DNA of 64,000 bases from Glandiceps talaboti (Eukaryota > Hemichordata > Enteropneusta > Spengelidae): positions 10,981,098 to 11,045,097 of the forward strand of contig NC_135560.1 of the NCBI RefSeq assembly GCF_964340395.1, given 5' to 3'. The notes below the pieces were generated by a model that saw only the letters and a program-made list of their open reading frames with translations, did no database searches and was not told the DNA's origin. A program made the translations under genes and the position numbers. Below are positions 13,001 to 24,470 of the stretch, piece by piece; position 1 is the first letter of the stretch, and each line of letters begins with the position of its first letter.

Positions 13001-16000
13001 TAAATAAATAAATAAATAAATAAATAAGTAAGTAAGTAAGTAAATAATAAATAAATAAATAAATAAATAAACCAATTTATATTAATATATTTCATTAATT
13101 TATTTCAGATAAAACTGGGGCAACTGTACAATGACCTAACCCTGCACAATATATGACTATCTTTACACCAAAATAGTCACTTATATCATGTCAATATAAT
13201 CGCTTGCTATTTAGTTTCCAGAGTTTTCAACTGTTTATCAGATTCACAATGTCACCTTTTTATAGTCATTTATACCAGTGTATCTTTTAATTGTTTTCAT
13301 TCAGGTGTTTAATATGTAGACTGTTATTTGTCTTTAGAACATAAGCCTGCATGTACAACATTTTTTACTATCTTACTTTTCTGCATACTGTATTTCATTT
13401 GTATTTGATGTAAGGGAATACCAGACATCGTTTTAATTTCTCAATTTAATAATGTATTTTGATATCTTGTATCTATAAGCGGCTCTGATCACTGTCTCTG
13501 TGGATATTAGCCGCTATATAAATTTCTATTATTATCATTACTATTATAGCAGATTTATCTATAGTTGCTTCATCTAGAGACATTATTCACCAATGCATAA
13601 TATATCTATAGATAATTATCCAATAAATATGTGTATATTATACTTACCTATAGGTTGTTTTTTCAAAACTGCTTTCACCCAGGTTTTTCTGAGACTTGCT
13701 AGTTTATCATTTTCGTGTAATGGAAACACATGCTGAATGACTCCCTTTGATACAAGCTTAGGAACTGAACAATATGACAAAAATAACACCAAAGATTATC
13801 ATTTTGACATAACTGGAGAGTACGTCTGAAATCACTCAGGTAACATATCATATGATTAATAGTTATTTATGTAATACTTTAAAATTGACACTACACACAA
13901 GCGAAGTTGTATGCATTCAAGCACATAATACAGGATTTATGTTATATTGTTCTACATCACAGCACATGTCTGTCATTGGTTTGGAGATGATTGAATATTT
14001 GCCCAAATGTTTAATATCACCATTATTTTTCTTTATATTTCATTACCTAAGCTTGTACAGGTCTAATTCTATTAATTTCCTCAAATATGTTTCATCATTC
14101 AACCGTAAAATAAATACAGACTTTGTTGCTACGAGTCAAACAAGACCCCTTATGTCATTCAGAATTTACTCAGCTGAATGAAGGGAAAAATATTAGGGAA
14201 TAATATATAACTATAAAATGGCAAGATAAATATTTATATGTCGGTATTCATCATTTAATTTTAGAATGTTGCAAAATACAGGTACTACTAGGTTACATTG
14301 CATTGTGGGTAATACTATAAATATCAACTGTATGCCCAATATTGATCTACATGTCGTTCAGTTATACATTTGTTGTTGTTGTCTTTCTGGTCATATAATA
14401 CAACTCAAGTAGTGTTTTCTATTACATAATCAGGGCTTGAAATTAACTTTTTTCTTTGGTAGTCTTAGCGGGCTACCAATTTCAGAAAATGGTAGCCCAA
14501 GGATAGTGACCGATAGTCCTATATTCCTGAACTGAAAACATGGTTTCTCTATTGGTAATATGTGTGATATTAAAATACTTTCATGTCCATAAATTTTCAT
14601 TCCTTTAAATCATTGCATAATCAATGGTAGCCTGAGTGGGTTATCGGCTGCAAATTATGTTAGTCCCATGACAAGAATTGGTAGCCTGCGGTCTGTGGCC
14701 ATGGGACTACTGTTAATTTCAAGCCCTGATTGCATATATTGAATTCGTATGTATGAAGGTAATACTATCTTGCAACTGGTAGGGTTAAATACTTGCAGCA
14801 GTTATTGGTGGGTATACAATGGTATATTGTATCCACAGATGTTGTTGACCTTTTTTTCAAACTATCTTTTAGATGCAGTATGCATTTTTGTACGATGGTA
14901 TCTGTACTGGCCTTCTAATGAATAGTTTAGTAAACATATGCACTGCATTGGTTGAACAGATAGCTGGAATACTGAAAAACATTATACTGCAAGTTCATTT
15001 TTTCTGCAACTTGCAAAGTACCAACACCAGTTAAAAATCTTTGTAAAAAGAAGTGTTTTTGCTAAGGTTTGGAAACCATGGCAACAAGAAACAGGAAATA
15101 TCATACAATTGGGCATAGTTATGGAAAGATAATGTCATACACATCACGACAGTCTGTACGTAGTAGGTAAAATCTACAAAGGGGTTCCCCATCAAAATTA
15201 TTCACGGTTTATCAAAATCTATGCAAGTTTTACCAGATTTCTCTTCAGTTACCATGGTTCCCAAACCTTAACAAATACACTGTGATCATTAGTTCCTAAC
15301 TCACTTATTGGCTGGCCTTCAACAAATTTCACTTTGCCTAATGTGTCCCCTTCTTCAGCTCGTAGATTATTCAACATGAACAAGACAATCTCTTGGCGTT
15401 CCTGTGACGTGACAAAAATAAAGTATAATTTAATTTTGTAAAAATTTGACAATCTTGTGATATCTCTAAATGTATGAGGTATACAGCTTTGACTAGTATA
15501 TACCCTCTATGAGTGTAAGGTTGCATAAATGAACAAATGGTTGTTGTGTGGCAGTTTGTTAGCAATGCAATCCTTAGGGACAGAGCTGAAAAAAAATGAA
15601 GGTGCACGAATGAAAAATTGGAATTTTATAAGTTAATTTTAACCAAGGAAGACAAAAAATGAATAAATCTTTTTCTATCCTTGTTCTCTATTTACCTTTA
15701 AGGCATTTTCTAAATCTTAGGCAATTTCAAACGTGAGGGGAATTTACTTGATATCTCGGGCCTCAGATGGAAATTTTACAGTTACAATAATATATATGCA
15801 GTAGAATTAGTAGTCACTGTGCAACTAGTGCAGTACAAATAAGCCCCTGTGGGAACACTTAGTCTGTTTTAATGCAGTCACAGACACAGTCTCAATATTA
15901 TTATAAGTACATGTACATGTTTATGCAGTAATTGAATGTCTGCTTACACAGCATACAATTACACAGTCTCATTTAAGCAATGTCTAGCCACATACTTCTG

Positions 16001-19000
16001 TAACTAAGTCACTCTTCAGATCATTCCATTCAGTTCTGATACACAAACGCATTGACAGGACAGAGTTTTGAAGTTTACAGTTTTTACATGTAATGTCACG
16101 CAGTTACTGACAATGATAATTTGTTTCACAACTCTTGAGTGTCTACCATTGAGAATATGTTTGTTTCTGTGAAATCTTTATTGTGTCTATCTCCAACATG
16201 AAACCTTGTGATCAGTCTGACTGATCTTGATACATCATTTAATAGCATTTGCAAGCTAAGATGAAATCTACTGTAGCTATTCATACATCAGTTCAAATAA
16301 TCACAAGTTTCCTGGTAGCGATAATAAAATAGTAAGTTCTGATTGTGTAAAATACTGATATCTACGACATCTTTATTTGAAACAAAAATAACGAGTTTGA
16401 CTCATTAAATTGCTGTCCAATCTAGCTGTCACTGGATTTAGGGTCAAATTAATGGGATATTTACAATTAAGCTAATTGGTTCTGATCACTCATCAAGTGA
16501 ATTGGATCGTCATGCCCGATGAGCAGGTGTGTTTCGGAGGTTGTATTTATTAATTTGTGTAGTCCACAGGGAATCAAGTTCAAGGTTCATTGGGGATACA
16601 ATTATGTTACATGCACATCATATAAGAAGAAAGTATAGACTTCAAAGTCAATACACATTGAAGAACTCTGGGGTTTCTCAACATTTCACCACTACTACAG
16701 ATCGAAAGCCCAGTGCTAAAAACTTTGAATTTCTTGTGTGTTATAACCTTTGTAAGTCATTTGATCTACCAAGCTGAAGTACATTTTTGATCATTTACTT
16801 CAATCTTTGTATTACAATATAATAACATGTAGGAATGTTAATTTTTGTGGAGCCAGACGACAGTTTATTTCTAGTTTTCTGATTTTGATTGTATAATATC
16901 AGTTATTTGATAAATTCAATCTCAGTACGTGTACCTTCACTTTTTCTTGATACATCCTTATACATGTTTACATTTTTGGCTTGATTGCTGCCCAAACACG
17001 ATCAAGACAAAAACATACACTAGTAATCACTATGTTAAGAAATGGCTGAGTTCAGTTTTACTCTTGTACTGCCTTACCTCTGAAGTAAAGAAGACTGCAG
17101 GGTTTTCTATGTCTTCATAGATACTTTCTTCCTCACAACTAAATTCTTTTAAACCTCCGCCATACTCCTCTTTCACCTTCTTCCTGATGTCAAGTTCCTC
17201 AGCACCTTTGAGTAAGCTGAAAAAGAGATGTATCTAAATTTTACAAGTAGCAGATAAAATTGGAAAAGTAGGCAGTACTTCCTAGGCCAACGAATCTGCC
17301 CAACATTGGATATCTAGTAGTTAAACAAAGAATTTTAAAACACAAATTAGGGTAAAAGTAGCCAGCAAGAAATTGTGGAGTAGCCAGTTGTTTTTTGCCA
17401 GCCCTGGTCATATCGAGACACATTTTAAAAGGACATTTGCTGAGTTTGTAAGGTTTTGGTGGTTAATTATTGATGCATATAAAAGGAAGCCATACAATTC
17501 TACTTACTGAAGCATACATAAACATCACTTGCAACAGACGGAAACAAATATACGCTTACAGGTATATTCAAATGTCAAAGATAGTATTGTTGTCATATCA
17601 ACTGTGCTACTGCCAGAAGATGTTTTTATATGTAATGCCATTGAAGGTATACACTGAAACTAAATATCATACTAATACAGCTAAAACGAGATGTCAAAAC
17701 TCTTATAACGTTCCATGATTTTTAATGCGCTACCAGTCAATTGCTCCTTTTATGTCAACACTTGTTACAAATTGTACAATTTAAAAAATTTTCCTACCTC
17801 TTTTGTAACAAAGTTTTCACGATGAAGATGAATAATTGATTGTTATTTGACAGTCATGTAAGATATTGTCATGATTGTATGTGAAATTCTGATGGCTGAC
17901 CAGCAAACTCAACAGTACAATCCATGAACTAGTTATGTAGGAATGGTTGCCATGGTTGCATAAACTTATTTTTCAAAACTGATGGTAAGATAAATCAACA
18001 CATAATTTTGTAGTCATCACTGAGACAAGGGCTGTTGTAAAATAACTTACTTTCCAAAACTGGGGTAAGATATCCTTTATATAAACATGTTCATCAGGTC
18101 GGTAAAACCATAGACTGAAAGTGTTTCTTCTCGACTGTCTATGGTAAAACATAGTAATAATACATTCTCATACTGTGACCAAGGGTTCTTATTATTTACG
18201 AGTAACGTTTTACCTGTTCAGGTCGACAGGCTTTGACAAACTGTCAGTTTGCTGGCTTTACTGCTTGACAAAACGTTACTCGTAAGTATTACGAACCCTT
18301 GGTCGTGGTAAAACTTACAAGAACGTATTATTACTGGGATAAGATAAAAGCCAAACACATCCACATTGCTATGGTAATGAACTTGTTATGTAAAAACAGT
18401 TGTATAACAACTTACTTTTCAAAACTGGCGGTAAGATAAAATCCATAAACGCCCGCATTGGTATGGTGTCGTACATGAGCACTGATTTCTGGTGATCTAG
18501 CTCTAAGTCTTGCCAATACCCACATCAATGTCTCGTCATCTGTCTTTCCTGGGAATGTCATCACCAAGTCGCAGTCTTTGGTTGGTGCCGTCTCCTGCCA
18601 TATTTTACTAGCTACAGCTTTACTTGCTTTAGCAAACTTTTTACCAAATATTTTTGCTAAAAAACAAAAAATAATCAAGTATAATTTAGATAAGAATGAG
18701 TCACGGTCAGAATGAAAGCAAAGAGTTGATGATCGCGAAAAACAAATATTGGTTATCTTCTGACATGAGAAATGATTCATTTGAAATTGAACAAAATTAG
18801 GACAAAGTTGAAGAGTCTTTTGGAATGTGGAAATACGACACAGTTGAGGGGTCATTTGGAATCTAAATATTGATAGATAGGTTTATTCACTATCAAGGAC
18901 TTTTTTTTAGATATTTAAGTTTGTGCAAAAATTACAAGCAAAATATATTATTATTTTAACTGCATGTATACTATCATCAAATAAAAATTATAACAGAATT

Positions 19001-22000
19001 CAAAAAATCCCTTTTATAATAATTATATGTTATTTATAGCAAAAGCACTTTGAGAGCAATTATCCCATTTGCATGATTTGCATTTCACTTTGACACTGTT
19101 GTCATGACAACTGAGTCACTTTGTCACTATTGTCAAGACAATGAGGACACTCTGTTACTGTATGTTGCCATTATTGGCTGTAAATCTCAGGGCTTGCAGT
19201 TGTCCAGGACACATAGAATTGCTTACTAAATATTATATCTACACTACCAACTTTATAAGATGGTGGTCATTCAGACCTATGAATGGCCACCAGTCCAGCC
19301 CTGCATCTATGCACAAATTTTGATATATGCACATACTTCAGCCTTTGACTTCTCAGTTAACTTCTAGCACATACTAATCACATATATGTCACTTAAGAGT
19401 TCTGCTTTCTGGTACATTTATTACATGTATAACCTTTGACCTCCTTTAGTGACATGCAACTAGTATCTCCTATTTCCTAAATATAACTCACAAATATGCA
19501 AATCACTCATCACTATGCAAAAATTATGTATCACATAACTTGAACTGTGTCTCATTGAATAAAATGTCACCATGTAGAAAATGATGCACACTTACGAAAT
19601 ATATCCCTATCAGCATAATGTAATGGTGGAATGACAATTCAACGATGAACAAAAAATGAATAAACTGCACTAATAATGACAACTGTTATTAGTACTATTC
19701 TTCAATTTTCACGTGTATTGCCATTAACCATAATCAATGAACTTACGAAAGAATATGAAATAATAATGAAATGAAATTGGCCTGATTCCCTACCATGTAT
19801 CATATTACATATTTTATTCATCATATAGATAGTATATGATATCAGAACCCAATATTAATCATTTTATACTGAAACATACATAATTTATCTTATCTGTTAT
19901 GCATGAATCTTTATGTGCTGTGAATCTGTCTAGTTAACTCTCAGCAAATAACCCTGTACTCAAATAACGAGCACGCTGGTAAAAACCAAAGAACCAAAGA
20001 AGGTGAAAATTGTATTAAACGAAATATTAGAATTAAAATGAAAGAGCATACGTTGGGGATGTATTCTGACTATATTTATCATGCATTCATAAAATATAAG
20101 GGTAGTCTCAGAAATGTAACCTTTGGTAAATTCAACAATGTTTTCAATTAACTATAAGCTGTATCATGTCTTAAGCTAAATATTTTGCATATTAATTTGA
20201 ATTACTATGCATGAACACAATTGATAATTGTCACAATCACTCTGTAACTTGATAATGTTGATGAGATATCAGCTAGGACAAGTAACAGCTGTTTTACATG
20301 TAGTGCATGTAGCTAGTTCTAAATATACCACTTCAAAGCCAGTAACTATCCCTGGAACACCTCCCTCGACAGCTGCAATATGTGATGCCCATTCCAAAAC
20401 ATGTTTATTTTATTCTCTCTTTTCGTTCTTCATGAGACTAAAGGTCATCTTCTAAAATGTGTAATTTCATACCTATGAATTATACATTGCAGTATTATGA
20501 CTGACATGTTACATATTGTTTATCCATTTTTGAGGAGAGGGTCAGGATTAACACCCTCAATAAAATGACCTTATAGTTATACTATAGATATCATTTCTAC
20601 GCTCTTTCATGACATTTGCATAATGCATATCATTAACTATGCAAATATATGTGTTGAAGCTATTCACTATATTTGTGTCAGTCAGTAAACTAATGGACCT
20701 GTTTATTGGATTAATAAAGGTGTAGTCTTAGATAAAATGTCTGTGTGTATTTTTACATGTTATGTTATTAATTCTACTGTATTTTCTTCATCCATTCATC
20801 AATATACAAATCTTCCCGTCCCTTCATCCATCCACCCACCTGTTTATTCATTTATCTATCAATATATCTATATGGTTATCTATCTGTCAATCTATATCAG
20901 CTATCTATATTTCCAACTGTGTCTAATTGTTTATTCATCTATTTACCTGATAGTGTTTATCGGCCTGTGTGTGTCTGTCTCTTTAAGAATACTCTTTCTC
21001 TCTCTATCTATACATGTCTATATATCTATCTGTCTATACATGTCTCTATATCCATCTATCTGTCTATCTATCTATATATATTATCTAGCTATATATCTAT
21101 CTATTATCTATCTATCTAGACTATCCATCTATCCCTCCATCCATCCATCCATCCATTCACCCATCCACCCACCCACCCAGCTGCCAACCAGCCAGCCAGC
21201 CAACCATCCATCCATCCATCCATCCATCCATCCATCCATCCATCCATTCATTCCGCCAACCAGCCATCCATCCATCCATTCATCCCTCCATCCATCCACC
21301 CATCCATCCACCCATCCATCCATCCATCCATCCATCCATCCATCCATCCATCCATCCATCCATCCATCCAGCTGCCAGCCAGCCATCCATCCATCCATCC
21401 ATCCATCCATCCATCCATCCATCCATCCATCCATCCATCCATCCATCCATCCATCCATCCATCCATCCATCCAGCCGCCATCCATCCATCCATCCATCCA
21501 TCCATCCAACCATCTACCCTTCTATTTCCTGACTGTCATAAGTCATGACTATCTCATCATCTATTCACATTATTTGGGGGTCTGTCACTGTGTAAATGTC
21601 CTTGTGAAGTACAGTCCTAATGAAATAGTATTACATATAACTACCAGTAATCTTAGCTGTATGAATGCAAGAATAGATATGTAACAAGTCAGCTGGCATT
21701 GATGGCCTCAATTAGATCTATGTAGTATTCAAAGGGTGTCAGGTTGTAACCAGCAGCAGCTCGATAGAATACATTCTTCTCCGCACACCACACCCTACCA
21801 ATCACAATCATTTCATTATCATGCACTTTGAACTGTTTCTACACAAAGAAAATACTATCTTCATCAGCAGCAGAAGAGAAGGGGTAATGCTAAAAAAAGG
21901 GGGCATAATAACGACATGAGTTATTCTCTGATAATGTTTGCAAAGTATTCAAAAAATTACTGTTGTTATTCTAGTCCCTTATACTTTGATAATTTGATAT

Positions 22001-24303
22001 TTAATCTCACATTACTAAATTTTGCTAACCAAGGACAGTATGACAAAAATCTATGAATAAAAATATGAATTTCAAAATTTGCCTGTCTGCTATTACTGCT
22101 TAGTCTAACCAAAGAAACATATGATAATCATAATTCGTTTTTGAAAACATATTTATAAATTTGAATCAAATATTGAAAATCTATTATGTCAATTGTTTGT
22201 GAACTACAGAATGGGAGTATTGAATTCACTTAACCAAGGCATGTATATTTCAAACGTTGTTATTATTAAAAATGATAAATTTATGAATATTAAAACCGCC
22301 CATTATGATTATTAACTAAAAATTCATTATTCCATACTAAGAAAATGTACGATTATATAAGAACTACTCAAATAATTTCATAAAGTCTTCAATGATTCAA
22401 ATATTACAATTCTACTGTATCGATTTGTTTTTGACTAGACTATGAAATATGGAATTAATTTTTTTTTTAAATATCACAAATACGAATTTGAAAATCACTC
22501 TATTATCACATACTGCTTTCAATCAGTTTGTGATATTTAATACTTGAGGTATAAGTGATACATATACCTCACAATTTCACAGACAGACTCAAAATAATGT
22601 AGCTTATTTCAGTTAAATATACATATGTATATATCAAAGTTCATTTATAAAAGAGATTACATCTGTAGTGTAACCTATCTATTTCAGGCTTATCAAAACC
22701 CATGCAAGCCACATTTGAAAAGGACAATAACTATATATAAAACTGTCATTCTACGTCATGACGGCTCACATTAACATCATTGAATACACGGTACTTGAAA
22801 TATGAATCAAAATGTTCCAAATTCTCATACTATCCCCATTTCACATTTTTTAAGAAGGTGCATGAGTACATCTTTTATTCTCCCCAATATTTTTCTTCTT
22901 TCAGCTGGAACATACCCATGAGATAGGACTGTTTCCAGTACTCATCTCTGACTTTTAGTTTACAAAGGTTTGCCAATATGCATCTTTGACGTTGAGTTAC
23001 AAGGCCCCTTAAGTCACTTGTGTTTTCCTCAGCTGAATGAAGACATATATTGGGAAGTAAATAATTGAATTGTGTAAGTGTCACTGTAACATTACGGTGA
23101 CAATAAACTCTCTCAAACTCTCTCTTTCTTCAGTGCAATCTGAGCCACCTAATTTGATACTTTAAATTGACATTCTAAGATTAAGTTACTAGCATGTGTA
23201 CATGTCAATGAAATTGATACTGCAGTTTTGCAAAGCAGTGCTAAACATTTTATAGTTATGCTATTTCATCTGATGGAGCAAATAAATATTTTGACCAACA
23301 ATCACATGTATTAAAAGTTGCAGCAAGTGGGTTAAAGGTCTAAATACTGGGTGGTAAGCAGATGCCCTGGATAGAGCAAAAACAAAAAACTGATATAAAT
23401 AATAATAACTGAACTGAACTATAAAGGGTAGCAGATTGCAGTCTGTGACCAGTTATACCAATATGTTACATGTATAAATACTATACATGTATATAAGCAG
23501 TTACTACGCATATATCATTACTTTGGAGTTATTATGGGGTTAATATGGTTCATTCCAAACAGGTACAGAATTGCTCATGAAAAAAATATGATTATGGTAA
23601 TAATCATAATTAATAAAAAATAAAAAATTGAAAAAAATGCATATTGGCTTACCAAACACAATGCTTTCCATGGTTAACAGAAAATAAGACTAATGGTAAC
23701 AAAATATCTACATCAAGGCAAGCACGGGTTAGGGATGGAATGGTTTGGGATGTTAGTATCAACGAGGATGAAGAGTGGTGCAGCAGGTGATATTTGGGAT
23801 GACACTGGATGAGGACGGACGTACGGTTATCAACGATGCACACAGTTGCACAGTTTATCTAATAGCACACACAACGCAAATCGATACCCGTTAAATGAAC
23901 AGCAACGTTTTCATCCACGGTCTTCAATACTTCCATCGAATTCAAATCGACACCGATGCACTTTTTCACTTCAACCTTCACGACATGTGTGTTGTTTGTA
24001 AATACCAACTTGTACGTTACCACTCCGATCACCACACTCGTACTCACTCCCTAGCTGTTCGGTTCGGCTCGCAGCTAAAAATATGTAATATTCATCTGTT
24101 GAAAAGCTAGGTGCCTCGAACTGTCAGAAATAGCTATTCCGCAGGACTATTCTATTATAAATACAGGTATAAACAAAAAATTCCTAGACGAATTATTTGC
24201 ATGTGAATCAATGGGTGCGAATTAGCATACTTAGCGGTCTGTTCAGGTTCACTATTTCTTCGCCGTTTTCGTCATCAAAATCTGTCTGAGATGTGTTTTC
24301 CAT
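1044..24303 (-). CDS. ANO8: Anoctamin-8-like (TMEM16H) protein, 14 exons, 3' end beyond window
   Basis: Coding exons in order: 24231-24303, 18416-18656, 17078-17216, 15305-15401, 13648-13764, 11557-11684, 10612-10773, 9117-9310, 7110-7260, 6558-6632, 5303-5471, 4679-4779, 2384-2575, 1044-1175. All have AG/GT borders and every phase joins, giving 657 codons. ATG context is CACCATGG. Residues 1-222 form the cytosolic N-terminal domain ([24 protein letters not shown]). Then come [18 protein letters not shown] in TM1 (exon 6), [18 protein letters not shown] in TM2 (exon 7), TM3 (exon 8), [15 protein letters not shown] and TM4 (exon 9), [10 protein letters not shown] (exon 10), [14 protein letters not shown] (exon 12), [15 protein letters not shown] with [20 protein letters not shown] (exon 13), and a further TM (exon 14). 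From memory of the family these match ANO8 better than ANO10. Vertebrate ANO8 has been described as an ER-plasma membrane tether with weak or no channel activity. The final TM and C-tail lie left of position 1. The loop in exons 11-12 is short and acidic, unlike the very long vertebrate loop. Confidence 0.93.
1868..2051. mobile_element. Fold-back MITE, MULE-like family, copy 1
   Basis: Near-complete inverted repeat with ends CAATCTGATTAAAATC and GATTTTAATCAGATTG. If one base is added at each side (1867-2052) it is bordered by the identical 9-mer TTATTCCAC at 1858-1866 and 2053-2061. Arms include GTTTTGTGTCGTTTGTTTTTG and its complement. No coding capacity. It lies in the intron between anoctamin exons 13 and 14. 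Confidence 0.85.
2703..3188. mobile_element. Fold-back MITE, MULE-like family, copy 2 (diverged, longer)
   Basis: Starts CAATCTGATTAAAATCTCAT and ends with the decayed complement ATTTTAATTAGATAG. It is flanked by the exact 9-mer GTGCAACCT at 2694-2702 and 3189-3197. Inner arms also pair (GGTAACGGGCACTC with its partner near 2787). The middle holds about 250 bp of unrelated sequence. Lies in anoctamin intron 12. Confidence 0.8.
5191..5303 (-). repeat. Tandem 51-bp repeat carrying three copies of a splice donor
   Basis: The end of exon 11 with its donor (GATGATG|GTAAGTTTGAAG on the minus strand) is followed in the intron by two further copies of the same segment. The plus-strand string TCAAACTTACC starts at 5191, 5242 and 5293, so the period is exactly 51 bp. 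Only the exon-proximal donor (exon end 5303) gives an open frame into exon 12. Reading on past it meets TGA after six codons. Confidence 0.85.
5942..6229. repeat. Inverted-repeat element with ~80-bp arms
   Basis: Left arm 5942-6020 (TTACAAACAGGGAAAGTAAA, TTGGCACAGCATGTTGGAAG) pairs with right arm 6150-6229. Lies in the intron between anoctamin exons 10 and 11. No coding sequence seen. Confidence 0.75.
6905..7020. repeat. Fold-back copy of a dispersed repeat in anoctamin intron 9
   Basis: GGAAAATACTCGTGATCT (6924) pairs with AGATCACTCGTATTTTCC (to 7010), with an inner pair TTTTGTCACTACT. Related pieces sharing a GGAAAACAC-AGT...AGGGGC-TTGT core appear at 14100-14200, 22884-23060, 37040-37150 and 58980-59075. 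Confidence 0.6.
10127..10501. mobile_element. TIR element, TTGTTTGGTTC family, copy 1
   Basis: Begins AATTGTTTGGTTCTGATAAC and ends GTTATCAGAACCACACAATT, which are inverted partners. A second element with matching ends and internal landmarks (CCTACC...ATTG-GCGT) is at 40365-40746. No transposase. Lies in anoctamin intron 7 just downstream of exon 7. Confidence 0.7.
11003..11076 (-). pseudogene. Decayed duplicate of anoctamin exon 7
   Basis: This stretch of intron 6 aligns with the start of the functional exon 7 (10773 downward). It shares ATCGAATGTTTGTC and later the TGTATGGGC and CTTGAGGC/CTTGAAGC strings. Small deletions at the start and after GTTTGTC break the frame. A TTTCAG acceptor still precedes it (11077-11079 is CAG), but the conserved TM2 sequence is lost after the indels. 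It is a dead exon copy. Confidence 0.75.
12628..12740. repeat. 75-bp tandem duplication
   Basis: AAATTTTGGTGCATCACTAG occurs near 12638 and again (with one change) near 12713, within two ~75-bp units. Noncoding; in anoctamin intron 5. Confidence 0.6.
12940..13075. repeat. (AAAT)n microsatellite with retroelement-like lead-in
   Basis: About 70 bp of TAAA/TAAG units (13000-13071) follow a unique segment ending GGGATGCAA, a layout typical of the 3' tail of a non-LTR element. No reverse transcriptase is seen nearby. Confidence 0.6.
13110..13189 (-). pseudogene. Decayed duplicate of anoctamin exon 6
   Basis: Lies in intron 5, between exon 5 and functional exon 6. On the minus strand it reads DYFGVKI, then a diverged stretch, then [10 protein letters not shown], and meets a stop (TAA) soon after. 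The functional exon has [23 protein letters not shown]. The acceptor CAG has become GAC, so it should not be spliced. Alignment is in frame over about 25 codons. Confidence 0.8.
14431..14728. mobile_element. Short TIR element, hAT-like ends
   Basis: Ends CAGGGCTTGAAATTAA and TTAATTTCAAGCCCTG are perfect inverted repeats, and CAGGG ends are typical of hAT elements. Inner GGTAGCCC strings repeat. No clear 8-bp target duplication (TACATAAT versus ATTGCATA), so the superfamily call is tentative. In anoctamin intron 4. Confidence 0.65.
15046..15283. repeat. Inverted-repeat element abutting anoctamin exon 4
   Basis: GCTAAGGTTTGGAAACCATG (left) pairs with CATGGTTCCCAAACCTTAAC (right). The right arm ends about 20 bp from the exon 4 donor, so the transcript can form a hairpin close to that splice site. 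Confidence 0.65.
18153..18335. repeat. Fold-back element
   Basis: Ends AGTAATAATACATTCT and AGAACGTATTATTACT pair. A better conserved inner stem pairs GACCAAGGGTTC and ACGAGTAACGTTTT with their complements up to 18305. Lies in anoctamin intron 2, about 80 bp from exon 2. Noncoding. Confidence 0.7.
20830..21509. repeat. TATC then CATC microsatellite block (~680 bp)
   Basis: Loose TCTATCTA units (to about 21125) pass into nearly pure CATC units (21126-21509), broken by short GCCAGCCAGC and CAACCAGC variants. Long open frames on both strands here are a by-product of the 4-bp repeat. In anoctamin intron 1. Confidence 0.9.
21689..21838 (-). CDS. Orphan terminal exon of an unrecognised gene (49 codons plus stop)
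   Basis: On the minus strand, inside intron 1 of the anoctamin gene, a pyrimidine-rich acceptor (TATTTTCTTTGTGTAG) is followed by 49 open codons and TGA. The peptide contains [14 protein letters not shown] and [19 protein letters not shown], whose balanced composition is unlike the surrounding noncoding translations. I do not recognise the family. Its frame does not fit anoctamin exon 1 (phase 1 donor would read a different frame). It could be the last exon of a nested or upstream minus-strand gene, an alternative 3' exon, or a relic. No upstream partner exon was found between 21839 and 24230. Confidence 0.45.
   Translation of the reverse strand, partial: KQFKVHDNEMIVIGRVWCAEKNVFYRAAAGYNLTPFEYYIDLIEAINAS
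22860..23115. repeat. Fold-back member of a dispersed repeat family
   Basis: CCCAATATTT...TTCAGCTGGA (from 22884) pairs with TCAGCTGAATGAAGACATATATTGGG (to about 23058; only parts quoted). Its minus strand shares GAGGAAAACAC and AAGGGGC with the copy at 58980-59075. It ends in a TGTAACATTACGGTGACAAT tail. Confidence 0.55.
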
Positions 24304-24470
24304 GGTGATGAACCACTTCAGATTAGCGACAAATAGTCCAGAGATCTGAGATGAACGACCATATTAGTCGAATTTAGTTGTTTTTTTCACAACGACACAA
24401 AATTTGATGTGGAAGTCGCCATTTTGTCGTGTGCTATGCAAATATATATACACACTATACTCTCGGAGCA
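24304..24470 (-). promoter_or_regulatory. Putative ANO8-like promoter and 5'UTR
   Basis: Directly upstream of the ATG at 24303 on the minus strand. Two recognisable strings are present: CAAAATGGCGAC (24416-24427), which resembles a YY1-type element, and an octamer ATTTGCAT (24436-24443) next to a TATATATA run. YY1-like sites are common at animal TATA-poor starts. The start of transcription cannot be placed from sequence alone. Confidence 0.3.

Noticed and set aside
21126-21513. Long Trp-Met-Asp-Gly and His-Pro-Ser-Ile repeat frames on both strands
   Set aside because: They are the translation of a plain CATC microsatellite; all frames stay open because no stop can form.
23859-24047. Protein-like minus-strand frame next to anoctamin exon 1
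   Set aside because: No ATG start, stops on both sides and no phase-matching splice sites; could not be joined to the orphan exon at 21689-21838.
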